DNA from: Amoebidium appalachense
Taxonomy: Eukaryota > Ichthyosporea
Direction: 5' to 3'
Length of the DNA: 64,000 bases
NCBI GenBank assembly: GCA_963693365.1
Contig: CAVNZM010000003.1
Coordinates: forward strand, 682,001 to 746,000
Below the pieces are notes generated by a model. It was not told where the DNA came from. It saw only the letters and a list, made by a program, of their open reading frames with translations, and ran no database searches. Positions 38,744 to 49,691 of this stretch are shown in pieces (the stretch's first letter is position 1; each line of letters starts with the position of its first letter). The position numbers and the translations under genes were made by a program.

Positions 38744-40298
38744 ATTTCCCAAAAACGTGGCTAAATATCCGCCTTCTTTCCTTTCTCAACAGGCACCTAA
38801 ATATCACGAGAAATTCCCGATAGGTGGTGTATTTTGTAGTGTATTCACTGTATTTTCGTATACTTATGTTGTGTGTCGGTGTGTGTAGGTGTACAAGAGC
38901 AGACCGTATAAAACCAGCTATGCTATAAGGTGCTCAGCCAACAGTAGTTACACCAAAGAGGGGTGAGGCCTGGGGAGGCCGTCACCACACCCCCCTATCT
39001 ACTGTGTGGTCTAGAATGGATCTAGTGGACTAGCGCTAAAGTCCCTGCCCCAGGCGTCCTTATAGCAAAACGTGCTGGTGTTGCCGGTGTATGGCGTGTG
39101 TGCTAACCCCCTAAGCACAGACGAGAAACTTTACGGGAACTGCTGTACACAGCAAAGAAGTTGTGTGTGTGTGGTGTGGTGAGTTCGGGCTACAGTTTTT
39201 TCAATAGCTTGCTATCAGGACAAGATCTATTCCTATTGGTCGAAAGTTAAAGGTGGATATATGGGTGTATTTCTGATATCTCATTGGTGACTAACAATAT
39301 GCATTTATCCAATCCGATAATAGCAATTGTTCAACCGTGTTCATCTATGGTACGTGGGTTCGTTTTACATAAGGAGCTATCTAATAACGTAAACATAAAC
39401 AAAAAATAAAAAATAATAAAAATACTATTGAACCAGAACCGAACTAGTTTAGAGATGACTCAACATTTTACATGCATCCAAAATTCAAAATATATCTACA
39501 AGTTAGAATTCTGATATACGTACATATCCTTTCCCACAGATCTATGGTCTAGAGATTGATCTATTTCTGATATACGGGGTGTCTGCGTGTATATACGTGT
39601 CTGTAGGTGTTCGTGTGTGTTTGGTGTGTGTATGTTGTATGTGATTGTGGGTGTGTTTGTATGCGTGTTTGTGTGTTTGTGTTATGCAGATGTGGTCACC
39701 CCGGGTTGTTGGGTTGGGTGGGGGAAGAGGGGGGGGGGGGGGGGGGGGGGAGGGACTCGGAGGGAGGGGGGGAAGGGGAAAGGGGAGAAGGGGAGAGAAG
39801 AGGAGAGAAAGAGGGATGGAGGAGGCCCTGAGAGGGGGGGAAGGACGGGGAATGGAGGGGAAGGGGGTTGTTTATATCATAGCTATCACTAACCATATCG
39901 AGGTACTAAGGGGAAAAAGGGGGAAAGGGGTTGGGGTGGGGGAGGGGGGTTGGGGTGGGGGGGGGGGGGGGGGGGGGGAGGGGAAAGGGGAGAAGGGGAG
40001 AGAAGAGGAGGGAAAGAGGAATGGAGGAGGGAGAGGGGGGGGGGGGGGGGGGAGAAGGACGGGGAATGGAGGGGAAGGGGGTTGTTTATATCTTAGCTAT
40101 CACTAACCATATCGAGGTACTAAGGGGAAAAAGGGGACAAAGGGTTTTGGGGGGGGGGGGGGGGGGGGGGGAGGGGGGAGGGGAAGGGGAGGGGGCAGTT
40201 AGTATAAGGAAGTTAGTATGGTTAGTGGGGGTGGGTTAGTGGGGTTCCGATGGGATCTGTGTGTCTGTGTGTGCTTGTGTACGTGTGCGCGTGTGCAG

Positions 40299-40354
<56 letters not shown>

Positions 40355-40470
40355 TGTGTGTGTGTGTATGTATGTGTGTGTGTGTGTGGATGTGTACGTG
40401 TGTTGGGAGGGGAACTCTGTGAGTAGTTCCTAACCAGTCCTAGCCAGCTCCAGTGCGTATACGGTCGGGC
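38744..40470. other. Non-coding stretch with G-rich duplications and GT repeats
   Basis: It includes a 38-bp segment (38822-38859) repeated at 41814-41851, a TATA-like CGTATAAAAC near 38908, and an imperfect ~213-bp tandem duplication of G-rich sequence (about 39730-40150; marker TAGCTATCACTAACCATATC). A (GT)n tract lies at about 40296-40352. No supported gene is seen. Confidence 0.5.
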
Positions 40471-41476
40471 TCACTTGTCCAGTGCTTTAGCTATAGCCTC
40501 AATGTTGGGGCCCTGGTTCTTTCTAGTTTTCACCCCGTATGCTGCTCCAATGCTAGTCTGCCTATCCTCTCTGAGTGTCTTAGTGTATGCGGCTACGAGA
40601 ATTTCTTTTCCTTTTCCTTTCCAGTAAGCTACGTCACGCTTGTTGGGGGTATCAGGTTGATTATTCAACGTCCCTACTTCACCTACGGGGGCCACCAGTG
40701 CTTGGGGTGGGGGGGAGGGTGGGGGAAGGGATGGTTTCTTCTGTGCTGGGGGTTCAGGGAGTGGGGAGGGGGGGGGGAGGGCGTTTCTGGGAATCAGCTA
40801 GAGGGGGGTAGGAGAGGGGGGGGGGGGAGAGGAGGAGGGGCGTAGGGGTAGGGTGGGTAGTAGTAGGGGTAGGGGATGGGGGGTGGGGTGGGGGTAGGTG
40901 CGGTGGTGGTGGGTGCAGTGTGTGTAGTAGTGGGTGTTGTGTTGGTGGTGGGTGTGGTGTTGTGCCTGGCTATGTTTCCTAGTTGTTCTTTCAGAAAGGC
41001 TATATCCTCCGATAGTTTTCCGGACTTTTCATTGGTCTTGTTGTGTCCCAAAACTTCCACTGCACTCTCCTTTGCCGCGCCTTGGATACCTATGGCCTTC
41101 TGTATACTGGCATTGACGATGGTTTGCAACTCCTCTTGCCGTTTCTTCTCTTCCGCTTCCTTTTTCCGTTTTTCCTCCTCTATACGCCGTTTGTTGTCTT
41201 CCTTTTCCCTTTCGAGCTGGTTAAAGGCGTTTCGGATAAAACCGAGTGGGTCGGAGTTTTTTTGTTTTAAGTCTGTACCGGATGGTGGGGTGGGTTGAGG
41301 TTGGAGTTGGTTGGGTTGCGGGTTAAAGATTGGTTGTTGGGGGAAAGGGGGTGGGGTTGTGCGTGGTTGCCGTAGGTGCCGTAGCCGTTCAAATTGAGAC
41401 CGGGAAATGGTGGCTGGAGTACTGGTGGGCGGGGGTAGTTGTTGGGGAAGTTGGGGTTGGCGTTCCAGTGTGCCAT
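40471..41476 (-). pseudogene. Unrecognised coiled-coil / Pro-rich ORF, frame broken
   Basis: The ATG at 41476 opens an Asn/Pro-rich start (MAHWNANPNFPNNYPRPPVL). A frame change near 41270-41300 leads into a strongly charged coiled coil (NQLEREKEDNKRRIEEEKRK and on to about 41130), then AIGIQGAAKESAVEVLG, a Thr/Pro/Tyr-rich linker, and after a second break in a G run a basic end (KRDVAYWKGKGKEILVAAYT) stopping at 40471. The layout resembles Gag or ORF1-like proteins of retroelements, but no zinc knuckle is seen, so the family is unknown. Confidence 0.45.
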
Positions 41477-42043
41477 TCCGTGGCTCCGAAGTGTTGGTGT
41501 GCGTATATGTGTGACGTCGTGTGGTTTATATATAGGCTTAGTTCACTTGTGTGCGGGTACGTGTGGGGTTTATCTTGGGGTGTGTGGAGTATGCTAAGGT
41601 AAGTTTGGATAGTGGTATGCTCGTTTATTGTGTGGGGTGTGTGTTTTGTTTTGTAAGGTGGTGTGGTACAAGTAAAGTGAAACGAAAACGAAGAGGAGAG
41701 GAACGAAACTGACACGAAACACGAAACATGAAACACGAAACTCGAAACAAGAAACAACGAAACAACCCTAACGCGCCGAAGCTGCTTCAGTCCGGCATTA
41801 GGTGAAAAATGACAGGTGGTGTATTTTGTAGTGTATTCACTGTATTTTCGTGATCTACAGACCCCTAATCGAAAGTTGGATGATCATGCTGGCACACGTA
41901 TTTCCGAACTGATTGGTTGCATATCATGGTGGACCGAGTCTGGCCGATTCGATTGGTTAGGTGACGATAAAACCGTACGTGTACCCCGCCTGCAGCGAAC
42001 GTAAAGTTCATCGCAGCGCGTGCACACCGTCAGTACGTGTGAG
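41477..42043. other. Stretch without a supported gene
   Basis: It includes a repeated CGAAAC/ACACGAAAC run (41678-41760) and the second copy of a 38-bp direct repeat (41814-41851). Confidence 0.45.
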
Positions 42044-42393
42044 GTGCACACGAAACTTACACTCAAAACTACGCTCACACGTACGTATACATGTACACCG
42101 CGGCCCATCAAATTGAACCGTGATTGAACCGTGACATGAAGACATGAACTCATTGAACATATGCAATCACTTGAACAGATGGTTTTGACATCCAGCGTTG
42201 CTATGTTTATTGGGGGAAAGATGCCATAGAATCTTGATTGAGAAGAAATACTTGTCAAAGTTGAATATAAATCGTTGAAACCTCTATCTATAGCTAAGAG
42301 TAAGGCCATGAACACACACGACGAGGAAATGAAGTACAAATAATTAAACACAGACGAAGTCTCAGGTTGTCCAAGAAAATTTTAAAAGAAAAA

Positions 42394-43086
42394 ATGGCTC
42401 CTGGCACTACGTCTGACATCGACACAGCTACGAATACAACACAAACCATACCTACCGTCGGCTCGGTTTTGGTTTCACAAGTCCACAAGGAAACAGCAGC
42501 TGTAGTTGAAAATGATGTTGCCATCCAAGTTGAAACCACCATAGATGTTTTGGAGCTCGAGACTAGGAATTCAAAGTCAATTTCCGGAAAACGTCAACAG
42601 CGCAATCAACAGCAACAAAATGCAAAAACACCACACAAGCATGCAGAAGTGCCCGACGGGGAGGGTTGCGTAGCCATCAATGTCAACTATAATGTTAGCC
42701 ACCCTGCTAATTCAGAATTCGAAAGGCGCTTTCAACGGGACAACATCATTGCTGAATACAGGAAGAGAAGGTTTGCCAACGCACGTGCATACATCAAGCA
42801 GAGCATGATTGCACATTTCTGCATTCTGCTCATTGCAATGGGGTTCGAGGTTCTTTTTCTGCATTTGTGCTACAAAGCTTCCCCCATCTCACCACACGCA
42901 ATCGTACGTCTTCAGGCCGATGCCGTCTCTGCGGCCCAAAAACAACTGCAAGAGGTGCTTGCGCAAGTCCCCCTTAATAACACTGCCATTGCACGTGCAA
43001 ACAGTGAGTTGCACACACAAGTGGCTGTTTTTAAGGCTACTGTTATGACCGTCGTGGAACGGGGAAGAAGAATATTTCATTACGAG
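42394..43086 (+). CDS. Polytopic membrane protein, exon 1 (plus-strand copy)
   Basis: The ATG at 42394 opens 231 codons to the donor TACGAG/GTGGGT at 43086, exactly the length of the other copy. Differences are mostly single amino-acid replacements. The layout is the same: polar N-terminus, one membrane segment (MIAHFCILLIAMGFEVLFLH) and an Ala/Gln-rich helical linker. Confidence 0.75.
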
Positions 43087-43472
43087 GTGGGTTTTTCCCC
43101 CTTCCCCCCCCACCACCACCACCACTGTGATCATCCAGCACACACCATCACACCACAACACACACCACCACACACAACAACCACACCACGCACAAAAGTA
43201 GGGGGCTCTTATGCCAAGAAGAACAACACTTAGCTGGAATTTGAGCACATACGCAACTATAACAATACTATTCCCGTCAGACTGTGAACATCCACAGATC
43301 CGCCCCTGCCGCAAGCCCGCACTCGATCCCGTACGTCCCATACGAGCCGGGCCCTTTCTTACTTCTCAGTGGCCTAGCTTAGCTAAGTTGTACCGAATAC
43401 TCTCTCTTAACTACATATGTACATCGGGCGGCTGAGACGTCTGCGCACGGGCACACACATACATACATACAC

Positions 43473-43510
<38 letters not shown>

Positions 43511-43840
43511 ACACCGTGACACAAATACACGCACACACTGGCAGTGTCGCACACACACACACACACACGTATGCAAGCTAGTGTGTGTGCGCACACACAC
43601 ACATATGGTACTCACAGGTACACACAGTCTGCGACACTAAACACACAAACACTGTTACACACTGTGACACACACGCACACACACACACACACACACACAA
43701 CGTGACTCTCACACACACACGGTGCCACCATCCGTGACCATGTATGCACGTGCGATTACGCACTTGTAGGCCATTCAATCTGAAGAGTACTTGCTAACAG
43801 TTACCATTTATAACTTATCATCAAGCTGTTGGAAATCGGC

Positions 43841-43875
<35 letters not shown>

Positions 43876-43884
43876 TACATGCAG

Positions 43885-44775
43885 GTGGTCTACGCCATTG
43901 TGCCACTCTTTCTCATGATTCTGATGGCATTTGCTGTCTATCAGCATCGCCACCATCCCGTGGTCCGTTCCCGCGGCTACCTCTACCTCGTTCTAATCTT
44001 TTCCATTTCCTCGATTCTGATTATCAGTTCTCTTCTGATGGCTGCAACAACACTGTGGCAACTCAACCAGTTTCCACTCGAACTTGACTATCGAGATCCT
44101 AAAGTCCTAAACCATCAGGTGAAAATTGCGGGCATCTTGGTGTTTGTGTCTTCTGCCATCACAATCGGGCTCATCTCCATCTATTTTGCTACACTTGCGC
44201 TCCGCCAGCGAATCATAACCCATGCGTACAGTACCAAAATACTACCGCTCACCAATAAGCAGTTGATATTTTGGGCGGGAAAGTGGGCCGTTTTTGCATA
44301 TGTCGTCACCATACCAACACTGATTTTTTGGTTGGCCATAGACGGGTTTCATCCTCGGGGGGTGAGGTATGGGGTTTCCGGGCTTGCTGGCTTGGCTGCT
44401 GTTTGGGCTCTGCTTCTCTTCTATTATTTCTACCGTGCACGGCACGCTTCTCTGAAATTTAACGATATGTATTCAAATGTCCGGGCAACGACCATGTTAG
44501 TGCTTGCCTTTGCTGTGTGTCTGACCTACACCATCTACAACCCCAATCATGTATTCTCGGCGTCCGTAGGGTGGTCATCTATGGTGTGACTGGTGGTCTC
44601 AGTTCAGGTTTTGGATCAGTTCAGTACGCAACTTTTACAGGCCAGGTGGGAGATACCATCCCGACCCCAAGCACTCAAGGACATCACCACGAACATAAAT
44701 TCTGCAAGGTGGTTTAGGTGGACGTCACGGATAGAGCCTTCAAGTAGGGTGAACGCAAAGAGTGAGGCCCGATAG
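43885..44775 (+). CDS. Polytopic membrane protein, exon 2 (plus-strand copy), with in-frame TGA
   Basis: The acceptor ACATGCAG precedes 43885, and the frame matches the other copy until TGA at 44587-44589, where the minus-strand copy has AGA. Downstream codons stay homologous to TAG at 44773-44775. Either the copy is a pseudogene ending after YNPNHVFSASVGWSSMV, or the 57-bp segment 44584-44640 is removed. That segment starts GTGTGA, ends TTTTACAG and is a multiple of three. The intron to exon 1 is 798 bp, shorter than in the other arm. Confidence 0.65.
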
Positions 44776-46200
44776 ATTGTTGAATTTGTAATTGGCTTAG
44801 GCCACAGGTTTTTGATTTGAATTTCAGTAACTTAGAAATTGTTTTTTATGTTGGCCAAGTTGAACTTGGGTTTGAATGTTACCGTAATTATAGATTTGAA
44901 TAATAATAATGCCACCGTATGTGTAAGTGTGCACAGTTACATAAGTTTCAACCAGGTTCTAGGTTTTAATAGCACTTGAAATTGTGTACTTATGTTGGCC
45001 GTAAGTATAAAAATGATTTATAAGCGTGCACTGTTACATAAGCTTCAACCAGGTTCTAGGTTTAAAAAGCACTTGAACCGTATACTTATGTTGGTCAAGT
45101 TGAACTTGTGTTTGAATATTACCGTAATTATAAACATGATTTATAAGTGTGCACTGCTACACAAGTTTCAACCAGACTCTAGGCTTAAAAAGCCGCCTCA
45201 AAACTAACGTGCAACCACTTTGAGAGTAGGTGATGTATAGGTGGAGAATCAATTTATTGAAATGACGTACATATCGATATCACCCTGTACAGAGGGTTGG
45301 TTACATATGCCATTATCATAATGGTTCATTAGTCACACTCACACAGTGGTCTGGTTACCTGGACAGATGCATGCTGATGTATCACATGTGATGATGCATC
45401 TGTTTTGAACATAAAAATACTATGGCGGGGGAGAGGGGGGGAGGGGGAGGTTGGGCTGTTTACCTCGAGGCACAGAGAGTACAGTCTCAGTTCTCGTCCG
45501 CGTCTAAGATTCTACGGTTTTGAGGGGTGTCGACGGAATCTTACGACAATTCTGAGCCGGAGACGACCGGTTGTACCCATGATCTTGAGGGGGCCCCGGG
45601 AGAGTGGGGGGGGGGGGGGGGGGGGGGGGGGAGGCGGGGTGAGTGGGAATGGTGCCGGTAGAATGCCGTACACATAACGCCGGGGAGACGTGTGTGTGAG
45701 ATGGGAAGAGCAGCGGGGTGGTGGTTGCCAATGAGTGTTTGGGGGGCCCACGGGGGGGGGGGGGGGGGGGGGGGGGGGAGGCGACCTAGAGGGTTAGTCA
45801 CATAAAGAGGTTATCAATGTGGAGGAGGGGGGGGAGGAGGGTGGGGGGGGAGAGAGAGACCCTTGAGGCTGAGGGGAGGGGACTACATGCGCAGGCCGGG
45901 GGGAGCTCGAGACCGGGAGGGAAGGTGGGATCGGAGTCGTACATGCAGTGTCCAATTGACACTGTAAAGAGAGAGAGGGGGGGAGGGGGGAGGGGGGAGG
46001 GGGGAGGCGACCTAGAGGGTTAGTCACATAAGGAGGTTATCAATGTGGAGGAGGGGGGGGGGGAGAGACCCTTGGGGCTGAGGGGAGGGGACTACATGCG
46101 CATTTCATGCGCAGGGGCGGAGCTCGAGACCGGGAGGGAAGGTGGGATCGGAGTCGTACATGCAGTGTCCAATTGACACTGTAAAGAGAGAGAGAGAGAG

Positions 46201-46231
<31 letters not shown>

Positions 46232-46327
46232 AAGGAGGGACGGGGAGGGAGGGAGGGACTCGGGAGGGAGAGAGAGCCTGGGAGGGAGGGACTCGGGAGG
46301 GAGAGATAGGGAGGGAGGGAGCAAGTG

Positions 46328-46368
<41 letters not shown>

Positions 46369-46621
46369 GATAAAGCCATTTTAGAAACCCTGTCTACTCT
46401 GAACTTCTGTGACTGAGGGGCTGGGGAGGCTTTGGGGGGGGGGGGGGGGGGGGGGAGGGGGAGGGGGGGGGGGGGGGGGATATATTTTCTCTAAGATATT
46501 CCGGAAATGGGCTCGTATTCGGAATCTAAAGATATTGGCAAAATCGGCGTATGCGGAATCTTAGCAGCGGACGATCTTACTAATAGGCGCGGACGGACAC
46601 TGTATGGGGGGGGAAGGGGGG

Positions 46622-46666
<45 letters not shown>

Positions 46667-46847
46667 GAGGGAGGGATTTTCTATGTGTCCGTCCCCTCAG
46701 CGTTATTATATCATCATGAGATCAGGTACATTATCTATATATATAATGCGTTGTTTGCCGGACCTCAAATCCGGAATTTGGAGGGGACCTAAGGCCATTT
46801 TGTGAGGCATCAAAAACCATCGAAACGTTGCTTAGTTGTTTTTATGA

Positions 46848-47330
46848 CATTCCGGTGTTAGGACCGCAAAAACACCAACTACTAGTAGCCTATATGGCGG
46901 ATACGGTTAGAGAGTCTCGTTCATACATAGATTCGTTTATTCGTAATGTGGTGTGGTGTAAAAACGCAAAGATGATTTTGGCTTGGCGGTGTAATCGGTT
47001 TCTGGTGTCTCCTGCTCGTATGTGTAATATGTGTGGGGGGCGGTTTACTCGCGGCTGCATATCTATAAATAAATGCAACCTGTTAGCTAATGTATTAGAA
47101 CCGGAGGTTATTGGCGGTTTTATTCTCTTTTCTTCCTCTCTTCCTCAATATATCCGTTTTAAGATGACTATCCTAGATCACCTTATTAATGCTGCACAGT
47201 ATGATATTGTGATCCGGTGCCTTAACTTTCTTTCGGAGCTACCGATGCTAGCCTCTGCTTACCCATAATATGTAATAGGGCCGGTGTCATATACTACGAT
47301 GGCGCTCATTGTTGCCTAGCATGTACATAT
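46848..47330 (+). pseudogene. LINE fragment, copy 3
   Basis: The 5'-truncated frame begins PVLGPQKHQLLVAYMADTV and includes the full Cys-rich C-terminus, ending MLASAYP-stop at 47266-47268. A short 3' UTR shared with copy 1 follows (GTCATATACTACGATGGCGC). It starts about 118 bp beyond the end of the right inverted-duplication arm. Confidence 0.8.
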
Positions 47331-47372
47331 GGGTGCTACCCTCAATTCCCAAGCTCCTAGGGTGTGACGTAA

Positions 47373-47512
47373 TATTTGGCACGAAATTTATTTGGCACGA
47401 GCCTGCAAAACGGTGAAAATGGGGCAGGATGTCGCCCAGGCACCGACAGGAGCTTGGGGATACCCCTGGATGTGCTCCGCTAGCGGGCTGGTGCCAAATA
47501 AATTCGTGCCAC
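47373..47512. repeat. Foldback (MITE-like) inverted repeat
   Basis: TGGCACGAAATTTATTTGGC at 47373 onward is complementary to TGCCAAATAAATTCGTGCCA ending near 47512. The arms are about 27 bp with one or two mismatches and enclose about 85 bp. More copies of the GTGCCAAAT motif follow to about 47560. Confidence 0.65.
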
Positions 47513-47887
47513 ATTTTACGTCACCAGGTTCGTGCCAAATTATTTGGTGCCAAATTTATTTGGGGCATAAATGGGTCGGTTCGAACTATTATGGGTCGAA
47601 TCAGCTCGAATCGTTCCTGACCCGTTTTCTGACCCGTTTTTGTGGCTCATCGTTGGTGGCGTCTGATTCGAGGAATAAACTCGAAAGGCGGGCTAAGCAA
47701 GACCACGTCAACCACGTGCAGGTGGTGGCGTACTTGAACGGGCAGTCACAGCCTGGACTGGCAGTTGACAGGTGTGACACAGCGCTAGCATCCTTATCAT
47801 ATTGCAGTAGGCTCATATAAAAATAATAAAAACAGACAACACCCTTTAATGCTCGATCATAACTGACAGTACATATTTTGTGTGAGC

Positions 47888-48241
47888 ATGGGTTACAAAC
47901 ATGCTCGCGTCCGCATTGGACGTGGGCAAGGCCATTGGGCTTTGCTGAGGATTCTCGTTCATGTTATCCTCGCCTTTTGTCTTTTGGCTGCAGCGGGTTC
48001 AACAAACAACCCAGATGGGGTGAACAAAAAAGTCATTAAGGAAAACAAATCTTGGTCTAAAGATCATGCCAAGCTGGAACAGCCATTCGTTGCACGGTAC
48101 ATTGATTATTGCATAGCGGATCATGAGGACTCTGTCGAAGCTGGCACGTGCCCTCCCCAGCCCTTCCTCAGGGATTGGGTGTGGCATCAAACCCGTCATG
48201 GCGGCCGGATAGATGCATCTACAGCGGAGGGAGTCCATCAG
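47888..48241 (+). CDS. OTU/CXC gene, candidate exon 1
   Basis: The ATG at 47888 gives MGYKHARVRIGRGQGHWALL followed by a hydrophobic stretch (ILVHVILAFCLLAAAG), which could be a signal anchor. A charged region then runs to a good donor, CATCAG/GTGATC. The exon ends in phase 0, but exon 2 needs one leftover base. A small exon with GT-AG borders at 48678-48708 (31 bp) would fix the phase. Membership in the same gene as the OTU exons is therefore likely but unproven. Confidence 0.45.
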
Positions 48242-48357
48242 GTGATCTCCCCCCCTTCCCCCCCCCCCCCCCCCTCCCTCCCCCCCCCCCTCTCTCCCCA
48301 CCACCCCCTGCCTCTTTTCCACTTTTTCTCTCCCCTCCCCTGTCTCTCTGTTCTGGG

Positions 48358-48614
48358 CCTTACAGGTGGTTCCTCCGTTTTAGAAGTTGTTTTTTATGTA
48401 ATACGTTAGGTGTGTCCTTTTGCATCTTGTGGATACCAATGCCTTCACCGCTCAGGCCTTCCCTTGCACTTAATCTTATGGACCTTTGTGCCTCTCCCAT
48501 GATCTGTTTGGCATGGCATGCTGCCTTTTCTGCTTTGGCTTGCCTCTTATATGTTGCTATCACCCGATAGGGTATGTGTGGCAACGTGTTCCATATGTTT
48601 TGTGTGACCATTCT
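48358..48614 (-). CDS. Possible minus-strand exon within intron 1
   Basis: The minus strand has an acceptor CTGCACAG and a donor ACCT/GTAAGG around an 82-codon frame with a coding-like basic composition (ATYKRQAKAEKAACHAKQIM). No family is recognised and no partner exon was found. It could be a nested gene, a relic, or chance. Confidence 0.25.
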
Positions 48615-48810
48615 GTGCAGTGTACCCACTTAAAGCCCACTCCTCCGCTTTTCCCCTTCCCTCCCTTCCCCTTTAAGCATACAATTAGTCAAGAGGCAGT
48701 ACAGGATAGTGGGTAGAGAGTTTCTGTGTGTCACGGTGTATGCCTGTGGGTGTGTGCTTGTCTGTGTGTGTATGTGCCTGTGTGTGTGTAGTGAGTGTGT
48801 GTGTGTGTTG

Positions 48811-48857
<47 letters not shown>

Positions 48858-49390
48858 TTGTGTGTGTAATGTGGGTGGGTGGGTGGGTGGGTATAGAGAA
48901 GGGGGGAGGGAGGGGGGGGGGGGGGGGGGCGTGTATGTGTGTGCCTGTGTGTGTATGTTAAAGACAGGGGAGGGGGGAAGGGGGAGAGGTCAGGGTAGGG
49001 AGAAAGGGAGGGAAGGATGGGTGGGTGGGAGGGTTGGAGGGAAGGAGGGAGGGGGAGAAAGGGTAGAGGGAGGGATGGCGGAAAAGACAGAAAGAGAGGG
49101 GCAAAGAGAGGAGGGCAGTCGGTAAAGAGGAAGGGCGGGAGGGTGGGACGGAGAGGGAGAAGGGGGAAGTGGAGAATTAGGCAGGGGGGGGGGCCGAGAG
49201 CAAGAGGGGGGGTGGGGAGGGTGTGGGCGGTGTGTGTGTGTGTATGTGTGTGTGTATGTATGTTGTGTGTGTGTGTGGGGGGGGGGGGGGGGGGGGTTGG
49301 ATGGGGGATTCGGTTGGGAGTGGGTTCTTTATAGACCTGGCAACCATTGACCAGCTATTCTCTCACCCTGTCTTTGTGTTCACTCTGCAG

Positions 49391-49691
49391 CTTATGGCAA
49401 TAATGGCAACCGTTCCTTGCCTGAGTGTGGTATGGAGGTTGGGTCTTTCGACAGTGATGGCTCTGACGATGACGATGAGGGGTCAAGTGACGAGAGCCCC
49501 GGTTCATTCAACGTGTCAACATGTGTGCGCCTAGCAGGCCGCAAGCTTAACGCCCGGCGTGCGATGCGCAAGCTGATTGGGTCTGTGCACAGCTCCGAAG
49601 GGTTTGCTTTAGCAGCACAGGACCCGGATCATCTGCTCTTCACTCTAGTGTTCTTTGACGAGGCCGTGGCAGCAGACATACAGCTTGCCAG
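49391..49691 (+). CDS. OTU/CXC gene, exon 2 (acidic region)
   Basis: The acceptor TTCACTCTGCAG and the donor TTGCCAG/GTGCTT bound 301 bp. The protein starts YGNNGNRSLPECGMEVGS, then an Asp/Ser-rich acidic run (SDGSDDDDEGSSDES), then a folded-looking part (LAGRKLNARRAMRKLIGSVH to FFDEAVAADIQLA). The exon ends in phase 2 (AG) and joins exon 3 (G) to complete an Arg codon. Confidence 0.65.

Larger units (their letters stand above)
42044..46730 (+). repeat. Right arm of the 4.7 kb inverted duplication
   Basis: It is the reverse complement of 20731-25432, including the membrane-protein gene and the G/C-rich tail. It carries an extra ~226-bp tandem duplication at about 45780-46190 (marker GGCGACCTAGAGGGTTAGTCACATA) that the other arm has once. 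Confidence 0.9.
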
